This document shows positions 1 to 6,850 of a stretch of 47,696 bases of DNA, in pieces. The DNA is from Spirirestis rafaelensis WJT71-NPBG6. Its GTDB lineage: Bacteria > Cyanobacteriota > Cyanobacteriia > Cyanobacteriales > Nostocaceae. The stretch is from positions 1-47,696 of the forward strand of contig JAHHID010000062.1 in assembly GCA_019359015.1 (NCBI GenBank), given 5' to 3'. The position numbers and the translations under genes were made by a program. Under the pieces are notes generated by a model. The model made no database searches. It was given only the letters and a program-made list of their open reading frames with translations, and was not told the DNA's origin. Numbering within the stretch: the first letter of the stretch is position 1; the number at the start of each line of letters is the position of its first letter.

Positions 1-62
1 CGATAACAATTTTCTAGTTCGTCAATACTTAGATGAGGTTCTATGGAAATGCGTCTTGGCAT
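1..62 (-). mobile_element. IS630-type transposase, N-terminal start only (runs off window)
   Basis: Read on the minus strand, an ATG at 62-60 opens a frame that continues past the left edge and begins MPRRISIEPHLSIDELENCY. This resembles the start of cyanobacterial IS630-family transposases as I remember them (basic first residues, then EPHL and an LE-rich helix). Only about 20 residues are visible, so catalytic residues cannot be checked. The stretch from 63 to about 100 should hold one end of the element. Directly beyond it lies a haloperoxidase that lacks its N-terminal half, so the element probably inserted into that gene. The family call is from memory of related starts. Confidence 0.55.
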
Positions 63-100
63 ATACTTCGTAATCTAATCCACTTAGACGATTATACTAT

Positions 101-928
101 GTGCAATCAACCGGATTTGATATGACTCCATTTGCACTAACATCTGCGTCTCAATTGCGTTCCAGTCTAGCCAAAACTGAAGAATTTGGAAAACCAGGTT
201 TCATGTCCCAGGCAGAACAGTTGATTGCCCTAGCAGCAAATTTAACTCCTCAACAAAAAATGATTGCTGAATATTGGGCTGACGGTCCTGGTACTGAGTT
301 CCCTCCTGGGCACTGGCACTTATTTGGGCAGTGTGTTTCTAAACGGGATCAGCATACCTTGGATAGTGATGTAAAAATGTTTTTTGCCTTGTCCAATGCC
401 GTCTTCGATGCTGGTCTTGCTGCTTGGGACGCAAAGAGAATCTATGATTACGCGCGTCCTATCACCGCTATCCGATTTTTGTACCAGGGACAAACAATTT
501 TTGATTGGCGAGGCACTGTTCAAGGCGAAGCTTGGCAACCCTACCAAGAAGATACAGTAGTTACACCACCCTTTGCAGAGTTTATTTCTGGTCACAGTAC
601 ATTTAGTGCTGCTAGCGCAGAAATCTTAAAGCGGTTCACTGGCAGAGATACTTTTAACTCATCTGTCACCCAAAAAGCAGGTGTTCCCTTCCGCGTGCAA
701 CCGCAAAATCCCCCTGCACCTACACAAGATCTAACATTATCCTGGTCTACCTTTACAGAAGCTGCTGATGAAGCGGGTGCTTCACGTCTATACGGTGGCA
801 TTCATTTCAAGGATGGAGATTTAAGGGGCAGAAAGCTTGGTCGTCTAGTGGGAACGCGAACCTGGATTAAAACACAGGAATTTATTAACGGGCTTTCTGT
901 AACATCAACCACTACGACTTCTAACTGA
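101..928 (+). pseudogene. Vanadium-dependent haloperoxidase / PAP2-type, N-terminally truncated
   Basis: C-terminal part of a vanadium-haloperoxidase-like protein (PAP2 phosphatase superfamily), enzymes that oxidise halides with peroxide. The vanadate/phosphate pocket is complete: K112 with R119-P120 (K-x6-RP), SGH at 163-165, and SR with H235 (SRLYGGIHFKD). Family members are usually 400 residues or longer. Here the readable part is 275 residues starting at a GTG, and an in-frame stop lies at 71-73. The sequence upstream belongs to an IS630-type transposase start, so the N-terminal helices were probably removed by that insertion. The remaining piece has intact catalytic motifs but no sign of a proper start or ribosome site, so I read it as a disrupted gene rather than a short functional enzyme. 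Confidence 0.75.
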
Positions 929-982
929 TGATTAGAAGTAGCAAGTTTTTTCTTACCTGGAAGCGTGAAAGCTCTAGATTTA

Positions 983-1019
983 GTGAGCGTATCTTCTATT
1001 TTTCGGATAATACGCTCAC
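983..1019. repeat. Inverted repeat between haloperoxidase and aroF
   Basis: Perfect 10-base arms GTGAGCGTAT (983-992) and ATACGCTCAC (1010-1019) enclose 17 bases. There is no T-run on either side, so this is not a clear terminator. It lies in the 259-base gap between two convergent genes. A minus-strand frame crosses the gap, but it resembles nothing I know. Confidence 0.5.
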
Positions 1020-1187
1020 GCTGCAAGCAAGGTAAACAGCACTGCCCCCCTAAAATGCTTGTGGTAACTCGGTTGTAGGTTTGATACCGCCAATTTTTCT
1101 TACTTTCTTCTCTATCTGGTGTTGCTGAATGCCCTCTATTAAGTTTCTTCGGGCACTCAGCATCCCCCAAGCTATAGAAGTTCGAGT

Positions 1188-2057
1188 TCAAGCGGCACAA
1201 AAAATAGGGGCAGGCTTGAAACCTACCCCTACTTCTGGTATAATTCGCCCAACTGCTGCGGCTACGAGTCTTAAGCTATCAACCAAATTCACCATGTCTT
1301 CTAAAGACAGCGCTTGACGTGCGTCAGAAACGGATTTTTCTGGTTCTGGGTGACACTCGATAATTAACCCATCTGCGCCACAAGCTACCGCAGCTTTCGC
1401 CATAGCTGCTACTAATTCCCGTTTGCCGACGGCGTGGGAAGGATCGACAATTACAGGTAAGTGAGTAATTTGCTTGAGAGCCGCTACAGCCGCTAAATCC
1501 AACACGTTGCGGGTGTAATCATCAAAGCTGCGAATACCTCTTTCGCACAGTACCACATTTGGGTTGCCGTGACTTAAAATATATTCGGCTGCCATGACGA
1601 ATTCTTCAATTGTCGCGGCTAAACCACGTTTGAGGAGTATTGGCTTACCGGCTTGTCCTAAAGCTTTGAGCAAGTCAAAGTTTTGCATGTTGCGGCTACC
1701 AACTTGCAGCATATCAGCATTTTGGGCGATCGCTTCAATTTGGGAGATTGACATAACTTCGGTGACAACTGGGATATTGTAATGCGATCGCACTTTTGCC
1801 AAAATTTCTAACCCTTCTTCTCCCATTCCCTGAAAGGCGTAGGGCGACGTTCGCGGCTTGTAGACACCGCCACGCAAAGCTTGTACGGGCGCAGCAGATA
1901 GCTTTTGGGCGACTGTTTCCATTTGCTCTAAGCTTTCCACTGTGCAAGGTCCGCCGATAATCACCAGTTCTTTGCCGCCAAAAGCGACTTTTTCGGAGAC
2001 TTTGACGATTGTTTGGTGATGAAGATGAGATTGTGAGGCAAGTTTGGCATTAATCAT
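1188..2057 (-). CDS. aroF: 3-deoxy-7-phosphoheptulonate (DAHP) synthase, short type I-beta
   Basis: Condenses phosphoenolpyruvate with erythrose 4-phosphate, the entry step to Phe, Tyr and Trp, in the cytoplasm. Visible active-site motifs: GPC at 36-38, KPRT at 67-70, KRG at 143-145, CERG at 171-174, DPSHAVG at 205-211 and H236 in ECHPEP. At 289 residues it has the catalytic barrel with only a short N-terminal extension and no full ACT or chorismate-mutase regulatory domain, so direct feedback control may be limited. The ATG is preceded by AGGAG at good spacing. Upstream lie an aromatic leader frame and a terminator (see 2079-2204), implying control by attenuation. The last roughly 15 residues (VGVGFKPAPIF and beyond) are encoded by a hairpin repeat at 1205-1231 and look like a late extension. 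The symbol could equally be aroG; the function is firm. Confidence 0.95.
   Translation of the reverse strand: MINAKLASQSHLHHQTIVKVSEKVAFGGKELVIIGGPCTVESLEQMETVAQKLSAAPVQALRGGVYKPRTSPYAFQGMGEEGLEILAKVRSHYNIPVVTEVMSISQIEAIAQNADMLQVGSRNMQNFDLLKALGQAGKPILLKRGLAATIEEFVMAAEYILSHGNPNVVLCERGIRSFDDYTRNVLDLAAVAALKQITHLPVIVDPSHAVGKRELVAAMAKAAVACGADGLIIECHPEPEKSVSDARQALSLEDMVNLVDSLRLVAAAVGRIIPEVGVGFKPAPIFCAA
1205..1231. repeat. Hairpin repeat overlapping the aroF 3' end
   Basis: TAGGGGCAGGCTT and ACCTACCCCTA form an imperfect hairpin. It sits inside the last codons of aroF and encodes the GVGFKPAPIF tail. Similar tails occur at the ends of unrelated Nostocales proteins (from memory), which fits a dispersed repeat that landed at a stop codon. 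Confidence 0.55.
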
Positions 2058-2078
2058 CGGTTCGATTCTCCTTATAAC

Positions 2079-2111
2079 AAAAAAAAAGCCCAGAACCTAT
2101 GAGTTCCGGGC
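2079..2111 (-). terminator. aroF leader terminator (attenuator)
   Basis: On the minus strand GCCCGGAAC (2111-2103) pairs with GTTCTGGGC (2096-2088) through nine base pairs including one G-T, with a six-base loop, followed at once by nine T (2087-2079). It lies only about 20 bases upstream of the aroF start and between the leader frame and aroF, so it would stop transcription before the structural gene. Its 5' arm is complementary to sequence at the leader stop codon (see 2105-2147). Confidence 0.85.
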
Positions 2112-2147
2112 GCGTTCGATACATCAGCATGACGCTATTCACCCGGA
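2105..2147 (-). promoter_or_regulatory. Candidate antiterminator pairing in the aroF leader
   Basis: RNA UCCGGGU (complement of 2141-2147, overlapping the leader stop codon) can pair over seven bases with GCCCGGA (complement of 2105-2111), the 5' arm of the terminator. The two foldings exclude each other. A ribosome stalled at the upstream aromatic codons would leave UCCGGGU free and allow antitermination. A ribosome at the stop codon would cover it and let the terminator form. Pairing was worked out by eye, without energies. Confidence 0.65.
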
Positions 2148-2204
2148 GCTTGCCCCGCGCCAAAAGTAAAAACCATAAAACCAGCTACCGAAATGAGTCA
2201 TCAC
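2139..2204 (-). CDS. Aromatic leader peptide upstream of aroF
   Basis: Short frame on the minus strand: ATG at 2201-2199 (or GTG at 2204-2202 directly before it), stop TGA at 2141-2139. AGGAG (2218-2214) lies nine bases before the GTG and twelve before the ATG. From the ATG the product is MTHFGSWFYGFYFWRGASSG, 20 residues with four Phe, two Tyr and two Trp; seven of the eight residues in WFYGFYFW are aromatic. The frame ends just before a strong terminator and then aroF. The peptide probably has no function of its own: its translation would sense charged tRNA-Phe, -Tyr and -Trp. I infer this from composition, ribosome site, position and alternative pairing together. Confidence 0.8.
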   Translation of the reverse strand: MMTHFGSWFYGFYFWRGASSG

Positions 2205-2218
2205 GCTGAAAATCTCCT

Positions 2219-2254
2219 AAAAAAACAAAAAACCGCAGAGTTCGCTCTGCGGTT
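2219..2254 (-). terminator. Terminator of the small RNA upstream of the aroF leader
   Basis: Perfect 10-base-pair stem AACCGCAGAG / CTCTGCGGTT with a four-base loop, followed on the minus strand by six T, one G and seven T. It separates the upstream structured RNA from the aroF leader frame. Confidence 0.85.
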
Positions 2255-2310
2255 CACCGGGCTGTTTCCATTGGGAAACTTGACTCACCCCCGGTGAACC
2301 ACCCTAAACC
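2219..2310 (-). ncRNA. Small structured RNA upstream of the aroF leader, possibly Yfr2/Cyano-1-like
   Basis: On the minus strand, GGTTCACCGGG (2300-2290) pairs perfectly with CCCGGTGAACC (2261-2251). The loop contains an inner hairpin GTTTCC-CAAT-GGAAAC. Directly after it comes a 10-base-pair terminator stem with a GCGA-type loop (2254-2231) and a T-rich tail (TTTTTTGTTTTTTT). No reading frame fits. Two stem-loops with a GGAAAC-containing apical region recall the Yfr2 (Cyano-1) small RNAs of cyanobacteria, but I give that name from memory only. It may be an independent sRNA, or an outer leader of the same aroF transcript. Confidence 0.55.
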
Positions 2311-2497
2311 AAAAATAAAAGTAGGAATTACTGCTTAACATTTGTGCGGTGCAATATTTGTGAAATTTCATGTAAAACTACATTAACAAAGAAATTAACA
2401 CAGCGCCCTAAACGTTGTCAAGGCTCCCACAAGACGAAAAAAGAGTTAAAAGTGAGGAATGAAGAGTTATGAATTAGAAGTTATAAATTATAAATTA

Positions 2498-2540
2498 TGA
2501 CTCCTGACTCTTAACTCCTGACTCCTGACTCCCCACTCCC
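2498..2540. repeat. Short tandem repeats of the GACTCCT type
   Basis: Several imperfect copies of the heptamer GACTCCT (also AACTCCT, GACTCCC) follow one another just before the zinc-ribbon gene. These short tandem repeats are typical of intergenic DNA in Nostocales. The array ends within about 16 bases of the start codon and fills the region where a ribosome site would be expected. Confidence 0.8.
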
Positions 2541-2555
2541 ACCCCAAGTTTGATT

Positions 2556-3098
2556 ATGCCTAGTTCAAAAATATTAGCTGTGCCTTTAAATTATCAAGGA
2601 GTTTACCCCTGCCCAGTCTGTCGTGTTGGTAAAATTCGCGACATGCATTTAATGGAGGCTATGGCTTGTGACTTTTGTCATGAGATTTTTACCGTCAATC
2701 TAGAACAACAGCAACTGAAAATGCCTTCTCGTCAACCACCGCTGATTTGGCGTTGGAATGGCTTGAATTGGACAGAAACTCAGTTGGAAGGTGTGGAATT
2801 GGGTTGGGGTTATGCCTTAGGAGCCGCTGCTTTTGTACTTTTTCCGACTATTATCATCGGCATAGTCGCTTACAATTTTCCTTTAGATCCACATGCTCCG
2901 GTTACTTGGTTGCCTTCTATCTGGACTTGCTTAACCTTTTTGGTGCATTTTTCAATTATTGTTTGGCTGTTGATTGAAATTTATCAGATTCCTCTTGGCG
3001 CGTATTGGAGAGGTATCATTCGATGGAGAGAAGTCCGAGCGACGGTTACGAACGCTCGGAACTTTCAAGGAAATGGCGTTATCAGAAACGGGGAATAG
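2556..3098 (+). CDS. Zinc-ribbon membrane protein of unknown function
   Basis: About 180 residues. Near the N-terminus are two Cys pairs, CPVC and CDFC, about 17 residues apart, which form a zinc ribbon. A WRWNG...W segment follows, then two hydrophobic helices (around residues 80-105 and 118-145), and a basic tail. This suggests a cytoplasmic zinc-binding head anchored in the membrane by two helices. I know similar proteins only as conserved cyanobacterial hypotheticals. I start at the ATG at 2556 rather than the TTG six bases earlier. No ribosome site is visible, since tandem repeats precede the start. Confidence 0.7.
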   Translation: MPSSKILAVPLNYQGVYPCPVCRVGKIRDMHLMEAMACDFCHEIFTVNLEQQQLKMPSRQPPLIWRWNGLNWTETQLEGVELGWGYALGAAAFVLFPTIIIGIVAYNFPLDPHAPVTWLPSIWTCLTFLVHFSIIVWLLIEIYQIPLGAYWRGIIRWREVRATVTNARNFQGNGVIRNGE

Positions 3099-3115
3099 GA
3101 AATAAGGAATAGAAA

Positions 3116-3325
3116 ATGAGAAATAACCCTCTGTCTGTACCAGTCGCTAGTATTATTTCTTATGCATCAAAGAAAATTATGTCACTGCGTCAGGTAGCAT
3201 ACAAGTATGGCGTAGTTGGGCAGAAGAGTACTGCCGCTTTTGTTAGGTCTCAAGCTAGTCAAGTTGCTAGAAATCTCACGGATGGCGGTAAAAAATCGCT
3301 GAATATAGCTGATGCTGCCCAATAA
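3116..3325 (+). CDS. Small hypothetical protein (doubtful)
   Basis: Frame of 69 residues with many Ser, Ala and Lys and no recognisable domain, signal or Cys motif. It starts 18 bases after the zinc-ribbon gene on the same strand, which is the only support. No ribosome site is evident. It may be a chance frame. Confidence 0.25.
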   Translation: MRNNPLSVPVASIISYASKKIMSLRQVAYKYGVVGQKSTAAFVRSQASQVARNLTDGGKKSLNIADAAQ

Positions 3326-3405
3326 AACAGAAATTTGCCCTCAAATTAAGCAGATAAAGGGTTGCATCACTTCACTATTAACTTGATTTTCCACCAAAAC
3401 GTCTT

Positions 3406-4050
3406 ATGAGTGAGCTGGAGCGGTACTATAGAATCTTGGAATTAGAACCCGGAGCAACACTGGAGGAAGTAAACCAAGCTTACAAAGATTTGGTTTTTGT
3501 GTGGCATCCTGATCGCATTCCCTTAGATAATCTCCGCTTGCAACAAAAAGCACAAGATAAGCTGAAAGCAATTAATGAAGCTCGTGATAAATTGCGCTCT
3601 TTTAAGGCAAAGTATCAAGTTTCACAAACTTCATCATCTTCTCAGCCAAAAAAGTCTTCCGAAAGGCAGCAACCACCAAAGAAAAGCTCAGACTTGAGTG
3701 GGAAAGACTACAGTCGGGCAAATTTGAGCAACAAAGATTTATCTGGCAGAAACCTGAGTTACTCTAACTTGAATGGTGCTAATCTCAGCGATACGTTTAT
3801 GCACAAAGTTAATCTCAGAGGCGCCGATTTGTCTGACGCAAATTTGTTTAGGGCAAATTTACTTTTAGCCGATCTTCGAGAAGCTAATTTGCGGAATGCG
3901 AACTTAATCGGGGCAGATCTTAGTGGAGCAGATTTGCGCGGAGCCGACTTTACAGGAGCAAGAATTCGCTCTGGCGATCGCTTGCTTGTAAAACTAATTG
4001 GTGCTAACTTGGCTGGAGCAATTATGCCTGATGGCACAATTCATGCCTAA
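3406..4050 (+). CDS. J-domain / pentapeptide-repeat protein
   Basis: 214 residues. Residues 1-70 form a DnaJ-type J domain with the HPD motif (WHPDRIP, about 34-40), which would stimulate an Hsp70 ATPase. A Ser/Lys-rich linker (about 70-95) follows. From about residue 97 to 205 there are roughly twenty A(D/N)LXX pentapeptide repeats forming a right-handed beta-helix, a surface known for protein interactions. No transmembrane segment is seen. The architecture suggests a co-chaperone that brings particular partners to DnaK through the beta-helix; the partners are unknown. It appears to be a single gene, with AT-rich DNA on both sides. Similar fusions are, from memory, mainly cyanobacterial. Confidence 0.9.
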   Translation: MSELERYYRILELEPGATLEEVNQAYKDLVFVWHPDRIPLDNLRLQQKAQDKLKAINEARDKLRSFKAKYQVSQTSSSSQPKKSSERQQPPKKSSDLSGKDYSRANLSNKDLSGRNLSYSNLNGANLSDTFMHKVNLRGADLSDANLFRANLLLADLREANLRNANLIGADLSGADLRGADFTGARIRSGDRLLVKLIGANLAGAIMPDGTIHA

Positions 4051-4242
4051 TGAATTTAAAAAGTTTAATTTACGCTCTCATGACTTAGGTATTTTACCTA
4101 ATTAGAAAGTTATATTTATTCAATAAATAACAATCACAACTTGTATTCTCTCGTTTAAATTCGAGTTATGAAACTTTCTTTTAATGTACTGATTAATTAA
4201 CTATTAACATTTAATTGTAACGGGTTTATAAAAGTCAGAAAA

Positions 4243-4812
4243 ATGAACACAGATTTTTCATTGACCTCTTTCCCAAACCTAGAGACAGAACGTCTTTTTC
4301 TACATCAAGAAACACCAAAGGATGCTGAAGCCGTCTTTGCTGTGTTTTCTGATCCAAAAGTGACTCAATTTCATGACCTTGATACCTTCACTAAAATCGA
4401 GGAGGCATTTGGTGTCATTGAGCGACGGGCTAAACGATTTGAAATGGGACGTGGAATACGATGGGGAATTACGCGTAAGCAAGACAATACCTTAATTGGT
4501 TCCTGTGGCTTTACATGGGATCAACAAGCAATCGCTGCTGATATGGGTTATGAACTTGCCAGCAGCTATTGGAGACAAGGCATTATGACGGAGGCATTGC
4601 AAACTATTCTCCAATTCGCGTTTGATGAGATGCGCTTGCGCTTTGTTACTGCTGAAGTCATGTTGGATAATATTGCTTCCAAAAAACTATTGTCCAAGTT
4701 AGGCTTTCAAAGTCGGGGTGTGCTGAAACAGCATGGATTTTGGAAGGGACAGCATCATGATTTGGAGCAATTTGTACTAACCTCGTCTGACAATAATTAT
4801 CATTCTAATTGA
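4243..4812 (+). CDS. GNAT acetyltransferase, RimJ/RimL type
   Basis: 189 residues with the layout of ribosomal-protein N-acetyltransferases: an N-terminal LETERLFL strand, an IGSCGF segment, then the acetyl-CoA-binding region (GYELASSYWRQGIMTEAL) and the C-terminal ASKKLLSKLGFQSRGVL motif with IASKKLL in place of the usual N-x-AS. Such enzymes transfer acetyl from acetyl-CoA to protein N-termini or small amines; the substrate cannot be told. It stands alone on the strand. The C-terminus is complete. Confidence 0.85.
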   Translation: MNTDFSLTSFPNLETERLFLHQETPKDAEAVFAVFSDPKVTQFHDLDTFTKIEEAFGVIERRAKRFEMGRGIRWGITRKQDNTLIGSCGFTWDQQAIAADMGYELASSYWRQGIMTEALQTILQFAFDEMRLRFVTAEVMLDNIASKKLLSKLGFQSRGVLKQHGFWKGQHHDLEQFVLTSSDNNYHSN

Positions 4813-5407
4813 GATTTATATCTTGGCAGCGCCTTTCCTTTAATCAGTTTATATCTTTGCCTTTTTCTAGCAATAAATTCTAGAAGCTTGTACGAATTTC
4901 ATTTTTGATCCTTTCTTTGGTCATCCCCAGAAAACGCTTAGAATAAAACTGGGTGATGATTAAGATTGCAGATAACGGTTCTAGAATTTCCAGAAAATCA
5001 TGCAAAGATATTTGAAACTTTTTTGACCACCAAACCTATCGGAATTGGTACAGGTTTAGGCTTATCGGTTAGTCCCCAAATCATAGTAGAAAAACACGGC
5101 GCTATTTTGAACTTGCGAATCTGATATTGGCAAGGCTACAACATTTGCGATCGCCTTCTTCTATTCCCGCACCAATCTCTAAGCGCGACATCTGTGGAAA
5201 TTCCCTACTAGCTATTAGCCACAGTTTCTAGTTTTGCCATATATACGCTTGTATATCCAGAGGTTTACATCGCGTTAGTTGCAAATTAAACCAATATGCC
5301 TTAGGGCAGAAAAAGCGATTATTTTCATTCTCTGATGTAAGTTGTATTGTCATTCATGACCTCCAATATGAGAAACTTGGCAATATTCCCTAAAAGTCAA
5401 ATTTAAC
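4813..5407. other. Intergenic region containing a decayed kinase fragment
   Basis: 595 bases between the acetyltransferase and gpx. Apart from the histidine-kinase remnant at 4953-5124 I see one HIP1-like site near 5146 and no repeat, RNA or clear promoter. Confidence 0.5.
4953..5124 (+). pseudogene. Histidine-kinase HATPase domain remnant (frameshifted)
   Basis: One frame from 4953 reads [13 protein letters not shown], matching the N-box end ADNGxGI of sensor kinases. After a frameshift near 4990 another frame reads [16 protein letters not shown], then [17 protein letters not shown], and stops at 5122-5124. These are the F-box and G2-box of a HATPase_c domain in the correct order and spacing. 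Everything upstream (dimerisation and sensor domains) is missing. It is a dead relic of a PAS/GAF-type kinase. Confidence 0.75.
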
Positions 5408-5893
5408 ATGAGCAACACAATTTCTAATATTACAGTTAAAACCATCAGCGGTGAGGAAAAGCAACTAAAGGAGTACGCTGGTAAGGTACTCCTTATTGTG
5501 AATGTCGCTTCTCAGTGCGGTTACACCCCTCAATACGAGGGACTGGAAAAATTGAACCAGATGTATCGAGATGCGGGGTTACGTATCCTAGCGTTCCCCA
5601 GTAATGATTTTGGTGAGCAGGAACCAGGAAGCAATGAAGAAATTGTCCAATTCTGTACAAGCAACTATGGCGTTACTTTTGAGTTATTTGATAAACTTCA
5701 TGCTAAAGGTCCGCAGCAGCACCCACTTTATGCACGACTCACTAATGCTGTAGAGCCAACGGGACCGATTTCTTGGAACTTTGAAAAATTTTTAGTCAAC
5801 AAGCAAGGTGAGGTTATAGCTCGATTTAAAAGTAGTGTCAAGCCATATTCACCAGATTTAATTGCCACTCTAGAAGGGGAATTAGCAAAATAG
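5408..5893 (+). CDS. gpx: Glutathione peroxidase-like, Cys-type (probably thioredoxin-dependent)
   Basis: 161 residues, normal for bacterial and plant-type GPX. The peroxidatic Cys is C37 in NVASQCGYTPQY; Gln71 (FGEQEPG) and W123-N124 (WNFEKF) complete the catalytic tetrad. C83 in EEIVQFC sits where the resolving Cys of thioredoxin-dependent 2-Cys GPXs lies. The otherwise common Cys in the FPCN motif is Ser here (FPSND). The enzyme would reduce lipid or organic hydroperoxides using thioredoxin rather than glutathione; the reductant is inferred from family knowledge. No signal peptide, so cytoplasmic. Confidence 0.93.
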   Translation: MSNTISNITVKTISGEEKQLKEYAGKVLLIVNVASQCGYTPQYEGLEKLNQMYRDAGLRILAFPSNDFGEQEPGSNEEIVQFCTSNYGVTFELFDKLHAKGPQQHPLYARLTNAVEPTGPISWNFEKFLVNKQGEVIARFKSSVKPYSPDLIATLEGELAK

Positions 5894-5896
5894 TAA

Positions 5897-5974
5897 TTTG
5901 TTAGTGGATAGTGGGAATTTGAAGAGGGGAAAAGAATGATTACTAATGCCCATTGCCCATTGACAACTAACAAA
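5897..5974. repeat. Inverted repeat between gpx and the SDR gene
   Basis: TTTGTTAGT (5897-5905) and ACTAACAAA (5966-5974) flank sequence with further partial complementarity (gtggatagtggg / cccattgcccattg). It is the usual kind of Nostocales intergenic hairpin repeat and could act as a transcript end. Confidence 0.5.
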
Positions 5975-5996
5975 TAACAAAATTTATACCTAAAGC

Positions 5997-6824
5997 ATGA
6001 TGAATATTGCAATCATTGGTTGTGGTTATGTTGGTTCTGCGATCGCTCAATATTGGCAAGAAAATTCATCTTTTGTTGTCACTGCGACTACAACCACTCC
6101 TGAACGTGTCCCAGCACTTCAATCAGTAGCCCAAAAGGTTGTAGTAGTCTCAGGTAATGACCCAGAAGCTTTACAATCGGCATTGCAAAATCAAGATGTT
6201 GTATTGTTGAGTGTGGGTGCAAAAAGTGCCAATGTCTACGAAGAAACTTATCTCCACACCGCCAGAAATGTAGTTTCCGTCTTGCGGCAGATTCCTAATG
6301 TACGTCAATTGATATATACAGGAAGTTATGCAGTTTACGGTGACAGAAACGGTGCTTGGGTTTCGGAAGAAACACTTGTTGCACCTGCCAATTCTAATGG
6401 AGAAATTCTCAGTCAGACTGAGGATATGCTGCTATCAGCGAATAGTGAAAATCTGCGGGTTTGTATCTTACGATTAGGGGAAATTTATGGACCAAATAGA
6501 GAATTGGTGAAAATATTTGGTCGTTCTGCTGGTACAACCCGTCCCGGTGATGGTAATGATACAACTAATTGGATTCACCTTGATGATATCGTTGGTGCTA
6601 TCGAGTTTGCCCGTAAACACAACTTACAAGGTATTTATAATTTGGTTGATGACGCACATCTTAGAAGTCGAGAATTGCTTGAGAGTTTGTTGAAAAAACA
6701 CAATTTACCTCAAGTTATATGGGATTCTTCCCTGAAAAATAATCGCCCATATAATGCGAAAGTGTCGAATCAAAAGATAAAAGATGCCGGATATCAATTG
6801 ATTCATCCACAAATGATTTTTTAG
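5997..6824 (+). CDS. NAD-dependent epimerase/dehydratase-like SDR protein
   Basis: 275 residues of extended-SDR type. The N-terminal Rossmann fold carries GCGYVG at 8-13 (GxGxxG). A YTGSYAVYGD segment supplies the Ser/Tyr region, but the canonical YxxxK is not clear. LRLGEIYGPNR and the WIHLDDIVGAI block are typical of NAD-dependent sugar epimerases and atypical SDRs. The substrate is unknown. The gene ends 26 bases before the hydrolase-fold gene on the same strand, so the two are probably co-transcribed. A second ATG follows the first immediately. Confidence 0.82.
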   Translation: MMNIAIIGCGYVGSAIAQYWQENSSFVVTATTTTPERVPALQSVAQKVVVVSGNDPEALQSALQNQDVVLLSVGAKSANVYEETYLHTARNVVSVLRQIPNVRQLIYTGSYAVYGDRNGAWVSEETLVAPANSNGEILSQTEDMLLSANSENLRVCILRLGEIYGPNRELVKIFGRSAGTTRPGDGNDTTNWIHLDDIVGAIEFARKHNLQGIYNLVDDAHLRSRELLESLLKKHNLPQVIWDSSLKNNRPYNAKVSNQKIKDAGYQLIHPQMIF

Positions 6825-6850
6825 TAGATATTTAATTAAGGCTGGGAACT

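Noticed and set aside
802-1200. Minus-strand frame of 132 codons between the haloperoxidase and aroF
   Set aside because: It overlaps both neighbouring genes, has no plausible ribosome site, and matches nothing I know. The Cys-rich stretch (GQCCLPC) is not a recognisable motif.
2498-2540. CRISPR array
   Set aside because: Units are about seven bases without spacers; these are short tandem repeats. No CRISPR array or cas gene was seen anywhere in the window.
3759-4037. Long minus-strand frame opposite the pentapeptide repeats
   Set aside because: It is a mirror of the repeat periodicity of the real gene, with a repetitive low-complexity product.
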